A stretch of 7,251 nt of DNA, from the NCBI GenBank assembly GCA_026987055.1, contig JALSNL010000417.1, forward strand, positions 1 through 7,251. Direction: 5' to 3'. Positions 1-5,786 of this stretch are shown here, one piece after another (positions within the stretch are counted from its first letter, which is position 1; each line of letters begins with the position of its first letter). The DNA is from Melioribacteraceae bacterium (lineage in GTDB: Bacteria; Bacteroidota; Ignavibacteria; Ignavibacteriales; Melioribacteraceae). The position numbers and the translations under genes are program-made. The notes below the pieces were generated by a model, which was not told the origin of the DNA, ran no database searches, and saw nothing but the letters and a program-made list of their open reading frames with translations.

Positions 1-1009
1 TGAATTTACTAAATTTTGGTTTAACCCTCCAATATCGCAAGGAAACACGGGAACTTGTTGGGCTTTTTCAACAACTTCTTTTTTTGAATCGGAAATTTAC
101 CGTTTAACAAAAAAGAAAGTTAAACTTTCCGAAATATATACTGCGTATTGGGAATATGTTGAAAAAGCTAAATACTTTGTTGAAACACGGGGCAAGTCTT
201 TGTTTGCCGAAGGTTCCGAAGCAAATGCCGTTACAAGAATTTGGAAAAAATACGGAATTGTTCCGGAAAAAGATTATACCGGACTAAAAGAAGGACAAGT
301 TTATCACAACCACGCAAAAATGTTTAACGAAATGCATAAATATTTACAATCGGTTAAGGAAGAAAATGCTTGGAATAAAGGATTGGTTATTTCTACAATT
401 AAAAGTATAATGAATCATTATATCGGTAAACCACCGGTAAAAGTTAACGTAAATGGCAAGGTATATTCACCAAAAGAATATTTGAAAAATTATCTTAAAT
501 TAAACCTTAATGATTATGTTGATGTAGTTTCCTATATGCAAAAACCTTACTTCAAACAAGTGGAATACGAAGTGCCGGATAATTGGTGGCACAGCAAGGA
601 TTATTACAATATACCTCTTGATGATTTTATGAACATACTTAAAAAAGCAATTCGCAATGGTTACACAATAGGTTTGGGCGGCGATGTTTCAGAGCCGGGT
701 AAAAGTGCCGACTTAGATGTTTTTATGATTCCCGATTTTGATATTCCTTCCGAATACATTGATGAAAATGCACGACAATTCCGTTTTAGTAATAAAACCA
801 CAACTGATGATCACGGAATTCACTTAGTAGGTTATTTGGATCGCCCGGATCAAAACTGGTATTTAATTAAAGATTCCGGCTCAGGTTCGCGTAACGGAAA
901 GAACAAAGGTTTTTATTTCTTTACTGAAGATTATATTAAGCTTAAAATAATGGATTATATAATTCACAAAGATGCATTCAAAGATGAAATAAAAAAATTC
1001 CATAATTAA
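1..1009 (+). CDS. C1-family (bleomycin hydrolase-like) cysteine peptidase, 5' end missing
   Basis: This is the C-terminal 335 residues of a papain-fold cysteine peptidase; reading starts at base 2 and ends at TAA 1007-1009. The first visible residues include QGNTGTCWAFST, the classic oxyanion Gln and nucleophile Cys motif, with Cys encoded at 56-58. The catalytic His is most likely the first His of DDHGIHLVGY (812-814). The third catalytic position, normally Asn in an NSWG motif, reads KDSGSGS, with Asp at 872-874. The C-terminal KLKIMDYIIHKDAF resembles the ending of C1B/bleomycin hydrolase-type proteins (PF03051-like) known in Bacteroidota, which act as aminopeptidases or general peptidases. 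The true start, and any signal peptide, lies left of the window, so location in the cell cannot be judged; a TTG at 200 is internal, because the active-site Cys lies upstream of it in the same frame. It converges on the kinase gene. The family assignment is strong; substrate is unknown. Confidence 0.9.
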   Translation, partial: EFTKFWFNPPISQGNTGTCWAFSTTSFFESEIYRLTKKKVKLSEIYTAYWEYVEKAKYFVETRGKSLFAEGSEANAVTRIWKKYGIVPEKDYTGLKEGQVYHNHAKMFNEMHKYLQSVKEENAWNKGLVISTIKSIMNHYIGKPPVKVNVNGKVYSPKEYLKNYLKLNLNDYVDVVSYMQKPYFKQVEYEVPDNWWHSKDYYNIPLDDFMNILKKAIRNGYTIGLGGDVSEPGKSADLDVFMIPDFDIPSEYIDENARQFRFSNKTTTDDHGIHLVGYLDRPDQNWYLIKDSGSGSRNGKNKGFYFFTEDYIKLKIMDYIIHKDAFKDEIKKFHN

Positions 1010-1019
1010 TTTTTTTTTA

Positions 1020-1049
1020 TGTAGGAGCAAAGTTAACTTTGTTCCTACA
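1020..1049. repeat. 30-bp near-perfect palindrome between convergent genes
   Basis: The left arm TGTAGGAGCAAAGTT (1020-1034) is followed directly by its reverse complement (1035-1049) with a single mismatch, position 1027 against 1042, which would be a G-U pair in RNA read from the + strand. It starts 10 bases after the cysteine peptidase stop. As RNA it would form a stem of about 13 pairs with a TTAA tetraloop, so it may end transcription of the peptidase gene or of the kinase gene from the other side. Neither side has a canonical U tract after the stem: AAATTTTATT follows on +, and TAAAAAAAATT follows on -. A dispersed REP- or MITE-like repeat is an equally good reading. Confidence 0.6.
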
Positions 1050-1065
1050 AATTTTATTAAGCAAA

Positions 1066-1088
1066 TACTTAATAACTCACATTAAGTA
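1066..1088. terminator. second hairpin in the convergent gap, possible weak terminator
   Basis: TACTTAAT (1066-1073) and ATTAAGTA (1081-1088) are perfect 8-base inverted arms around a 7-base loop, followed on the + strand by ATAATTTTAT. The stem is AT-rich and weak, but it lies just after the 30-bp palindrome and between two converging genes, where termination is expected. The rest of the gap up to 1176 shows nothing recognisable. Confidence 0.3.
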
Positions 1089-1176
1089 ATAATAATTTTA
1101 TCAGATTGAGAGAAGCGTTCAAGAAATTCTTACAGAAAAACATTTCAAAATAGTGCTAATATATAATATTTAGATT

Positions 1177-3420
1177 TTAAGCTGCTGCTTGTATCTTGGT
1201 GGGAAAATAAATTGTAAATGCTGTACCTTTACCAAAGGTACTTTCAACTTTAATTTTGCCATATAATAAATCCACATATTTTTTTGTTATTGAAAGCCCT
1301 AATCCGCTTCCTTGAAAATCTTTTGTAAATCCTTCACTTAACTGTTTAAATTCTTCAAAAACCAAATGAAGTTGATCTTCTTTTATACCTATACCTGTAT
1401 CTTTTACTCTAAACCAAAAATAAGTGTTATTTTTAATTAGCTCAATGCCTGTGTCAATAGTAATACTTCCTTTTTTAGTAAACTTTATTGCATTATTTAT
1501 TAAATTATCTAAAATTACTTTTAGCATAGTATTATCAATATTAATTATAAATGAATCTGTATGTAAATTTAGAATAAAATCTACTTTTTTAACGGATGTA
1601 GCACCTTTGAAATTTTGGTAAACTTCTTTTAATTCTTTAATAATATCAATTGGTAAAAAATTAATTTCACTTTTATCAGATTCAATTCTGGATAGATCTA
1701 ATACCAAACTAACCGTATTCAATAATCTTTTACCTGTTCTATTTATTCCGGCAGCCATATCAATTAATTCTTCATCTTCCAACATACTTTTTAATAAATC
1801 CGAATAACCCAAAATTCCGGTTAATGGAGTTCGTAATTCATGACTCATATTGGCAAGAAACACGGATTTTGCTTTGCTTGCTGCTTCAGCTTTATCTTTA
1901 GCAATAATTAATTTCTTTTCTGTTTCTTTTCTTATATTAACTTCTTCCTCTAATTCTTTTGTACGTTCCATTACTAATTGTTCTAAGTGTTGTTGATATA
2001 TTTCCAATTCTATTTTTTTCGATCTTAAATCTTTTTCAACTTTTTTCCTTATCCTTATATTTTCTTGAAGACGTTTATTCCTTTTTTTCTTATTACTATA
2101 CATATATAAAATTACCAATGATACCAATACAAAAAATCCGGCAAAAACTATTAACATATTTCTTATCGAAGCTTCATGTTTCCTATCAATATTTAAAATT
2201 TCAACTTCTTTTTCTTTCATAAATAGCTGCTGTTTTATTTCCAGATTAGCTATAATTTTTCTGTTTTTATTTGAGTGAATAGTATCTTTGATTGCTTGAG
2301 CGGCTTTAAATGTTTTAAGTGCTAAGCTATAATTCCCTTTTTCTTCATACGCCATTGACAGTAAAAATTGATAATTCTTTTGTTCTTCTTTTACCTCAAT
2401 ATTTTTAAATATATCTACTGCTTTTTTTAAATAATAGATTGATTTTTTTAGAACAATGTCTTTATCTGCTTTATCTAAAGCCGCATTACTATCTTTTACT
2501 TTTCTTAAATCTAATTCTCCAATATTGCCATATTGATGTGCAATTCCATATTGGTCATTGTTTTCTTGTGCTAATCTAAGAGCTTTTTCAAAGTAACTAA
2601 AAGCTTTTGAATAATCCTTCTTTTTTAGATAAACCAAACCAATATTTCCTAAGTAAATGGAATAATTATAATAATCTTCAATAGCTTCAAATATTTTTAT
2701 TGCTTCTTGATAATCTGTTAGAGCTTTATCATATTTTCTTTGCTCCATATATGTTAAACCAATGTTTCCATATTGAGTGGCTATTATAGATTTGTTTTTA
2801 AGCTGCAATGCTTTTTCCAAAGCTAAATTGAAGTAGGTTAATGCTTTATCATATTCTTTCAGTTTACTAAGAACAATTCCAATATAACCGTAATTATTTA
2901 TTATTCCTTCCCTGTCATTTATTTCATCATGCAGCTTTAATGCTGTATTAAAATTTTCCATAGCTTTTGGGAAGGCGGATAAATTGAAATACGTTATTCC
3001 GATATTACTATATATATTTGCAATTTTCTTTTTCTTATCTAATTTTTTGAATATTCTTAATGCTTTTTTATAATTTTCAAGAGATTCTTTTAACAAACCT
3101 CCATATCTTAATGCTTCGCCTTTTATACTTAGTGCTTCGCCTTCACCTTTTAACCATTTTATTTTTTGTGATAAACTTATAGCTGAATCTGAATATTGAA
3201 TACTTTTTTTATAATTATTCGGAGCAATATCCCAAGCTAATTGAATAATTGAATTAATTTTTAATGTATCAAAATTATTGTCAATAGTTTTAGATAGAGA
3301 TTTTTTTATGATGGGATTTTTAGATATTTTATATTCTGTACTAAATAAGTTAGTTGAATAAACACTAGTTATAAAACTAAAATAAAATAAAATTAACCAA
3401 CTTATTTTTTTAAACTTCAT
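1177..3420 (-). CDS. TPR-containing sensor histidine kinase
   Basis: A 747-residue membrane sensor kinase. Residues 1-22 look like a signal peptide (KFKK, then a hydrophobic stretch to about VYS). About seven tetratricopeptide repeats span roughly 93-380, probably periplasmic. A transmembrane helix lies at about 421-442, then a charged coiled coil at about 447-520. The HisKA domain has [15 protein letters not shown] with phospho-acceptor His527. The HATPase domain carries the N box [11 protein letters not shown] (about 638-648), G1 box DTGIGI (674-679), an F box around FEEFKQL, and G2 box GSGLGLS (704-710), so the catalytic core looks complete. It would autophosphorylate on ATP and pass phosphate to a response regulator, but it has no receiver domain and no regulator gene is in the window, so it is an orphan here. 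There is no PAS, HAMP or other ligand domain; the TPR region is the likely sensor. The start at 3420 places the signal peptide at the very N-terminus. No Shine-Dalgarno precedes it. Stimulus unknown. Confidence 0.93.
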   Translation of the reverse strand: MKFKKISWLILFYFSFITSVYSTNLFSTEYKISKNPIIKKSLSKTIDNNFDTLKINSIIQLAWDIAPNNYKKSIQYSDSAISLSQKIKWLKGEGEALSIKGEALRYGGLLKESLENYKKALRIFKKLDKKKKIANIYSNIGITYFNLSAFPKAMENFNTALKLHDEINDREGIINNYGYIGIVLSKLKEYDKALTYFNLALEKALQLKNKSIIATQYGNIGLTYMEQRKYDKALTDYQEAIKIFEAIEDYYNYSIYLGNIGLVYLKKKDYSKAFSYFEKALRLAQENNDQYGIAHQYGNIGELDLRKVKDSNAALDKADKDIVLKKSIYYLKKAVDIFKNIEVKEEQKNYQFLLSMAYEEKGNYSLALKTFKAAQAIKDTIHSNKNRKIIANLEIKQQLFMKEKEVEILNIDRKHEASIRNMLIVFAGFFVLVSLVILYMYSNKKKRNKRLQENIRIRKKVEKDLRSKKIELEIYQQHLEQLVMERTKELEEEVNIRKETEKKLIIAKDKAEAASKAKSVFLANMSHELRTPLTGILGYSDLLKSMLEDEELIDMAAGINRTGKRLLNTVSLVLDLSRIESDKSEINFLPIDIIKELKEVYQNFKGATSVKKVDFILNLHTDSFIINIDNTMLKVILDNLINNAIKFTKKGSITIDTGIELIKNNTYFWFRVKDTGIGIKEDQLHLVFEEFKQLSEGFTKDFQGSGLGLSITKKYVDLLYGKIKVESTFGKGTAFTIYFPTKIQAAA
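2281..3144 (-). repeat. TPR-coding array with exact 120-base period
   Basis: This part of the kinase gene encodes the TPR units. The SNIG/GYIG/GNIG motif recurs at residues 138, 178, 218, 258 and 298, exactly 40 residues apart, and the DNA shows a matching 120-base recurrence of CCAATATT-like words near 2519, 2639, 2759, 2879 and 2999 on the + strand. Forty-residue units with GNIG-type first helices are typical of the TPR_12/LGN-like TPR variant rather than the 34-residue classic form. The unit beginning at 298 has about 15 extra residues (about 308-324), after which one further, more diverged unit follows. Confidence 0.8.
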
Positions 3421-3463
3421 TTGATTTGTATTTTATTTAAAAATATCACCGGAATAATTAATT

Positions 3464-3493
3464 TAAATATAGATTTCCATTATTATTATCGAA
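3464..3493 (-). promoter_or_regulatory. candidate -33/-7 type promoter of the kinase gene
   Basis: Read on the minus strand, TTC (3493-3491) is followed by 19 bases and then TATATTTA (3471-3464), which matches the Bacteroidota-type TTG-N19-TAnnTTTG pattern except for the last base of each element. It ends 43 bases before the ATG at 3420. The same arrangement precedes purL. The remainder of the 221-base gap to the M23 stop codon contains only AT-rich sequence, including a 7-bp AT-only inverted repeat at 3611-3631. Confidence 0.35.
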
Positions 3494-3641
3494 TGGGATT
3501 GGGTAATTATTAGCTTTGTATTGTAGTAGCCGAATAAATAAAAATAATATTGCAGTCGCTCTTCTTAATTTGGAAGGATTTTTTTAATTAACACAATTTT
3601 CTGATTTTATAAATTTTAACTGTAAAAATTTGAATAGTAAT

Positions 3642-4592
3642 TTATTTTTTAGCCAGCATATTTTTATGTTTTATATCAAATAATTTCACATTATCAAATA
3701 TGAAATTTCTAGGATTAAGAGGTATTCCATTGTGTCTAACTTCATAATGTAAATGAGGTCCGGTAGAAAGACTACCTGTGTTGCCGGTAAGTGCAATCAA
3801 CTCTCCTCGTTTAACCTTTTGACCTCTTTTTACTTTAGCTTTGGATAAATGAGCATACAAAGTTTTATATCCGAAACCATGGTCAATTATTACAACTTTT
3901 CCATAGCCGCCTTTTCTTCCTACAAAAGTAACTTTTCCATCTCCAGGGGCATAAACAGATTCTCCGGTATTTGCTCTAAAGTCCAAACCATTATGCATTC
4001 TTCTTATTTTTAAAATAGGATGGAATCTATAACCGAAACGGTCTCCATACGGAGCTTCTACAGGTTTTATAGCAGGAATAACTTTAAACAATTTTTTGTT
4101 TTCTTCAAATTTTGTTTTAATTTTTTTATAGTTATTAGCTTCAAAATTAATATTTGCTTCTATCTTTTCAATGCTGGAATAAAGTTCATTCAGCTTTAAG
4201 TCTTCTATACCGGCATCTAATGGAATTGCAGTTTTAAAAACCGAACCACCTACACCAATATCTCTATCTTCATCTTTTAATGGTTCTAAATTAACTGCTA
4301 ATCGTAATGTATTGGATTTGGAAATAACTTTATTAAGTTTACTATTTAGTAATGCGTACTTTGTTTTTAGTTCTTCAAACTCTTTACTTAATACAGCATT
4401 AACTTTTATTTGTTTTTTATTGTATGCAATTTCATCCGGATTGGAAAAAACAAATTTCCCAACTAAAAAAACTGAAGTTGTGAAAAATAGCGCCACAACG
4501 CTAATACCAATTATTAGTTTAGTAAAGAAATTTTCTATTGGTACAAGCTTAAATTTTTCAGGTGAATAGTAATAAAATTTTTTAATTTTCAT
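3642..4592 (-). CDS. membrane-anchored M23 (LytM-type) peptidoglycan metallopeptidase
   Basis: A 316-residue protein likely to cut peptide cross-links or stems of peptidoglycan at the outer face of the inner membrane. A short tyrosine-rich cytoplasmic start (KKFYYYSPEKFKLVPIE) precedes one transmembrane helix at about 22-47, then coiled-coil-prone segments at about 55-100 and 125-170 separated by a linker with DIGVGGS (111-117). The M23 domain spans about 180-300. By comparison with LytM, the zinc ligands are His200 and Asp204 (MHNGLDF) and His282, and the catalytic histidines are His248 (YAHLS) and His280 (GPHLHYEV); all are present, so it looks active rather than a degenerate EnvC/NlpD-type activator. 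The architecture, including the YYY start and GVGG motif, matches a widespread Bacteroidota M23 family. It lies 48 bases after the 103-residue gene on the same strand and probably shares its transcript. No Shine-Dalgarno is seen before its ATG. Family assignment is strong; exact bond specificity is not evident. Confidence 0.93.
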   Translation of the reverse strand: MKIKKFYYYSPEKFKLVPIENFFTKLIIGISVVALFFTTSVFLVGKFVFSNPDEIAYNKKQIKVNAVLSKEFEELKTKYALLNSKLNKVISKSNTLRLAVNLEPLKDEDRDIGVGGSVFKTAIPLDAGIEDLKLNELYSSIEKIEANINFEANNYKKIKTKFEENKKLFKVIPAIKPVEAPYGDRFGYRFHPILKIRRMHNGLDFRANTGESVYAPGDGKVTFVGRKGGYGKVVIIDHGFGYKTLYAHLSKAKVKRGQKVKRGELIALTGNTGSLSTGPHLHYEVRHNGIPLNPRNFIFDNVKLFDIKHKNMLAKK

Positions 4593-4640
4593 AAATAGTA
4601 CTAGTTAATACAAAATCTTTAATATAAAAAAGAAGAACAA

Positions 4641-4952
4641 TTAGCTAATTTCAAAATTATTTATATGAATTTTTCTTTTTTTTAATTCTTCTTTAAGATT
4701 TTTAAAAACATCCCAGTTTTCAATCCATTTTTGCGGAGTTGAACATCGCAATAAATATTTTTGCTTTCTTATATTTTCAAATAACGATAAATCTCTTATA
4801 ATAGCTTTTTTCTCTAATCTAAAAAGCTCGGCTAATTTCCTATGGTAGAAATGATTAGCAGTCTTCTTAAGAAAAACATAACTACAAATTAATTCAGCAT
4901 TATCTAAATCTGATAATGTTTTGGGCTCAGATTTTATTTTTACTTGATACAT
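4641..4952 (-). CDS. hypothetical 103-residue protein, upstream partner of the M23 peptidase
   Basis: I do not recognise this protein. It is small, highly charged and lysine-rich, with no signal peptide or membrane segment, so it is probably cytoplasmic. The middle (about 16-70) looks mostly helical, containing ELICSYVFLKKTANHFYHRK and LAELFRLEKKAIIRDLSLFE, followed by a short Trp-containing stretch (TPQKWIENWDVF) and a lysine-rich end. Two cysteines (24 and 70) are present but no metal motif. Support for it being real: an AGGA seven bases before the ATG, no longer competing frame, and position 48 bases before the M23 peptidase on the same strand, which suggests one transcript. A link to envelope maintenance is inferred only from that neighbour. 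A small helical regulator or adaptor is possible but nothing in the sequence proves it. Confidence 0.7.
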   Translation of the reverse strand: MYQVKIKSEPKTLSDLDNAELICSYVFLKKTANHFYHRKLAELFRLEKKAIIRDLSLFENIRKQKYLLRCSTPQKWIENWDVFKNLKEELKKRKIHINNFEIS

Positions 4953-4959
4953 ATTTATA

Positions 4960-4963
4960 TCCT
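4960..4963 (-). promoter_or_regulatory. Shine-Dalgarno-like site for the 103-residue gene
   Basis: AGGA on the minus strand lies seven bases before the ATG at 4952. It is the clearest ribosome-binding-site match in the window; the M23, kinase and purL starts show none. It supports the chosen start. Confidence 0.45.
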
Positions 4964-4965
4964 AT

Positions 4966-4987
4966 TACTATTACTTTAATAATAGTA
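4966..4987. promoter_or_regulatory. 8-bp inverted repeat upstream of the 103-residue gene, possible operator
   Basis: TACTATTA (4966-4973) and TAATAGTA (4980-4987) are perfect inverted arms around a 6-base spacer, 14 bases upstream of the ATG on the minus strand and just before its ribosome-binding site. It could be an operator or a 5' leader hairpin. In DNA this AT-rich such a match may also arise by chance. Confidence 0.3.
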
Positions 4988-5366
4988 TATAAACATCATC
5001 ACATATTCTGTGCCATGCGTCACCAAACCATAAAAAAGCCTATTATTTTGTTCTAATTAAACTATTTTATGGTAAAAATTGACAAATTTCATATAAAAAA
5101 CACTGCAACAAAAATTGACTTCCTTTTTATAGCCTTTATAACTTCTTATAATCACGTAACTTATGTACAAAACATAATCTACTACTGCAAAAATAATTGC
5201 ATGCTTTTTACAATTGAATCATCGAAATCATTTTTTAATTCTTTAAAGTGACGAATATCATTTCCTCAGAATATTCATCCAATAGATTTACTTTTGAATT
5301 TTAGTTGTATCACAAAAAACCAAAGTGTTTTAATAAACATAAACAAAATGATACACCGAGAACAAA
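4988..5366. other. intergenic stretch between divergent genes, no convincing gene
   Basis: This stretch separates the minus-strand 103-residue gene from the plus-strand 99-residue gene and should hold both promoters. The part around 5000-5040 is less AT-rich than the rest. A 60-codon frame at 5069-5251 has no ribosome-binding site and no recognisable protein features, and I do not call it a gene. Short inverted repeats occur at 5027-5073 (long-spaced), 5136-5151 (TTATAA arms) and 5161-5177 (TTATGT/ACATAA arms). I see no tRNA, known riboswitch or other known RNA. Confidence 0.5.
5027..5073. repeat. 9-bp inverted repeat with 29-base spacer
   Basis: ACCATAAAA (5027-5035) pairs perfectly with TTTTATGGT (5065-5073). 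The spacing would allow the base stem of a small structured RNA or a looped pair of protein sites. The AT-rich context makes chance a serious alternative. Confidence 0.3.
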
Positions 5367-5666
5367 ATGCAAAAATTAAAAAAACAAAATAACTATACTC
5401 CTATTAGGGAAAATAAAGTTTTTTCGAGCATACCGGAAGCTGAAGAAACCCCAAATGCACATAATGGAAAAACTATTTTACCGTCAATTAATGTTGGATT
5501 GTATGGTTTTGCAATTGTAATGACTTTAATTATATTAACAAAATTGTTGGCTTTTTCTATTGGGACAAAGGAAATATTTGAACTTAACATAAACGATGTT
5601 CTATTTTCGTTTTGGGGTTTTTTAATTCTTTCTTTTGCAAGATTTGTTACTTATTATAAAAAATAA
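5367..5666 (+). CDS. hypothetical 99-residue membrane protein
   Basis: I do not recognise this family. A polar N-terminal part of about 40 residues (lysine- and proline-containing, including SSIPEAEETPN) precedes two predicted membrane helices, at about 42-64 (VGLYGFAIVMTLIILTKLLA) and 77-94 (DVLFSFWGFLILSFARF), joined by a short acidic loop (TKEIFELNIND), and it ends in a basic YYKK tail. Both ends would be cytoplasmic if the basic tail follows the positive-inside rule. The ATG at 5367 is preceded by GAGAA at a plausible but weak ribosome-binding distance. It lies 120 bases upstream of purL on the same strand, with a candidate purL promoter between, so co-transcription is not required. An antisense frame within it is a shadow. 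Its function is unknown; the hydrophobic pattern and clean stop support a real gene. Confidence 0.65.
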   Translation: MQKLKKQNNYTPIRENKVFSSIPEAEETPNAHNGKTILPSINVGLYGFAIVMTLIILTKLLAFSIGTKEIFELNINDVLFSFWGFLILSFARFVTYYKK

Positions 5667-5718
5667 CACACATCCATTTTACATTTCTCCAGATTATAAT
5701 AAAATTTTATACTAATTC

Positions 5719-5741
5719 TTTTAGTTCTTAAAAGACTAAAA
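5719..5741. promoter_or_regulatory. overlapping inverted repeats upstream of purL
   Basis: TTTTAGT (5719-5725) pairs with ACTAAAA (5735-5741). An alternative 7-bp pairing, TCTTTTA (5718-5724 area) with TAAAAGA (5729-5735 area), uses overlapping bases, so the two helices exclude each other. The site overlaps the upstream part of the candidate purL promoter, which would suit an operator. The stems are short and AT-rich, and no T tract follows, so it is a poor terminator for the upstream gene. Confidence 0.3.
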
Positions 5742-5754
5742 TAAACTATATTTA
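5725..5754 (+). promoter_or_regulatory. candidate -33/-7 type promoter of purL
   Basis: TTC (5725-5727), 19 bases, then TATATTTA (5747-5754), ending 32 bases before the purL ATG. It resembles the Bacteroidota-type TTG-N19-TAnnTTTG promoter with the last base of each element changed, and has the same elements and spacing as the site before the kinase gene. Confidence 0.35.
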
Positions 5755-5786
5755 CATACCAATTTTTAACAAATATATTTTTATTT

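Noticed and set aside
1424..1621. Plus-strand frame of 65 codons opposite the kinase gene.
   Set aside because: It is antisense to the conserved HATPase region of the kinase, and its hydrophobic composition comes from the complementary strand of lysine/asparagine-rich codons.
1959..2222. Plus-strand frame of 87 codons opposite the kinase gene.
   Set aside because: It lies antisense to the transmembrane and coiled-coil part of the kinase, with no independent start signal.
2399..3010. Regular 120-base DNA recurrence considered as a CRISPR array or noncoding tandem repeat.
   Set aside because: It lies in frame inside the kinase gene and is fully explained by the 40-residue TPR units it encodes; the DNA repeats are degenerate.
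3611..3631. AAATTTT/AAAATTT inverted repeat just after the M23 stop codon, considered as a terminator.
   Set aside because: The stem is made only of A-T pairs and has no following U tract, so it is indistinguishable from AT-rich background.
4312..4569. Plus-strand frame of 85 codons opposite the M23 gene.
   Set aside because: It is antisense to the N-terminal part of a clear M23 peptidase and shows no family features.
4593..4640. Possible internal promoter before the M23 gene (TTG, 19 bases, then a word ending in TTTG on the minus strand).
   Set aside because: The TA of the second element is missing, and the 48-base gap is more simply explained by co-transcription with the upstream gene.
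5115..5142. TTGACT-N16-TATAAC, close to a classic sigma-70 promoter on the plus strand.
   Set aside because: It lies more than 220 bases before the next plausible gene and inside AT-rich sequence, and the likely lineage favours a different promoter pattern, so I did not call it.
5069..5251. A 60-codon plus-strand frame beginning at ATG 5069.
   Set aside because: It has no ribosome-binding site and no recognisable domain or hydrophobic pattern, and its ATG overlaps an inverted-repeat arm. Frames of this size can occur by chance in intergenic DNA, so I do not list it as a gene.
5393..5590. Minus-strand frame of 65 codons inside the 99-residue gene.
   Set aside because: The plus-strand frame is longer and has a coherent two-helix membrane pattern; the minus frame looks like its shadow.
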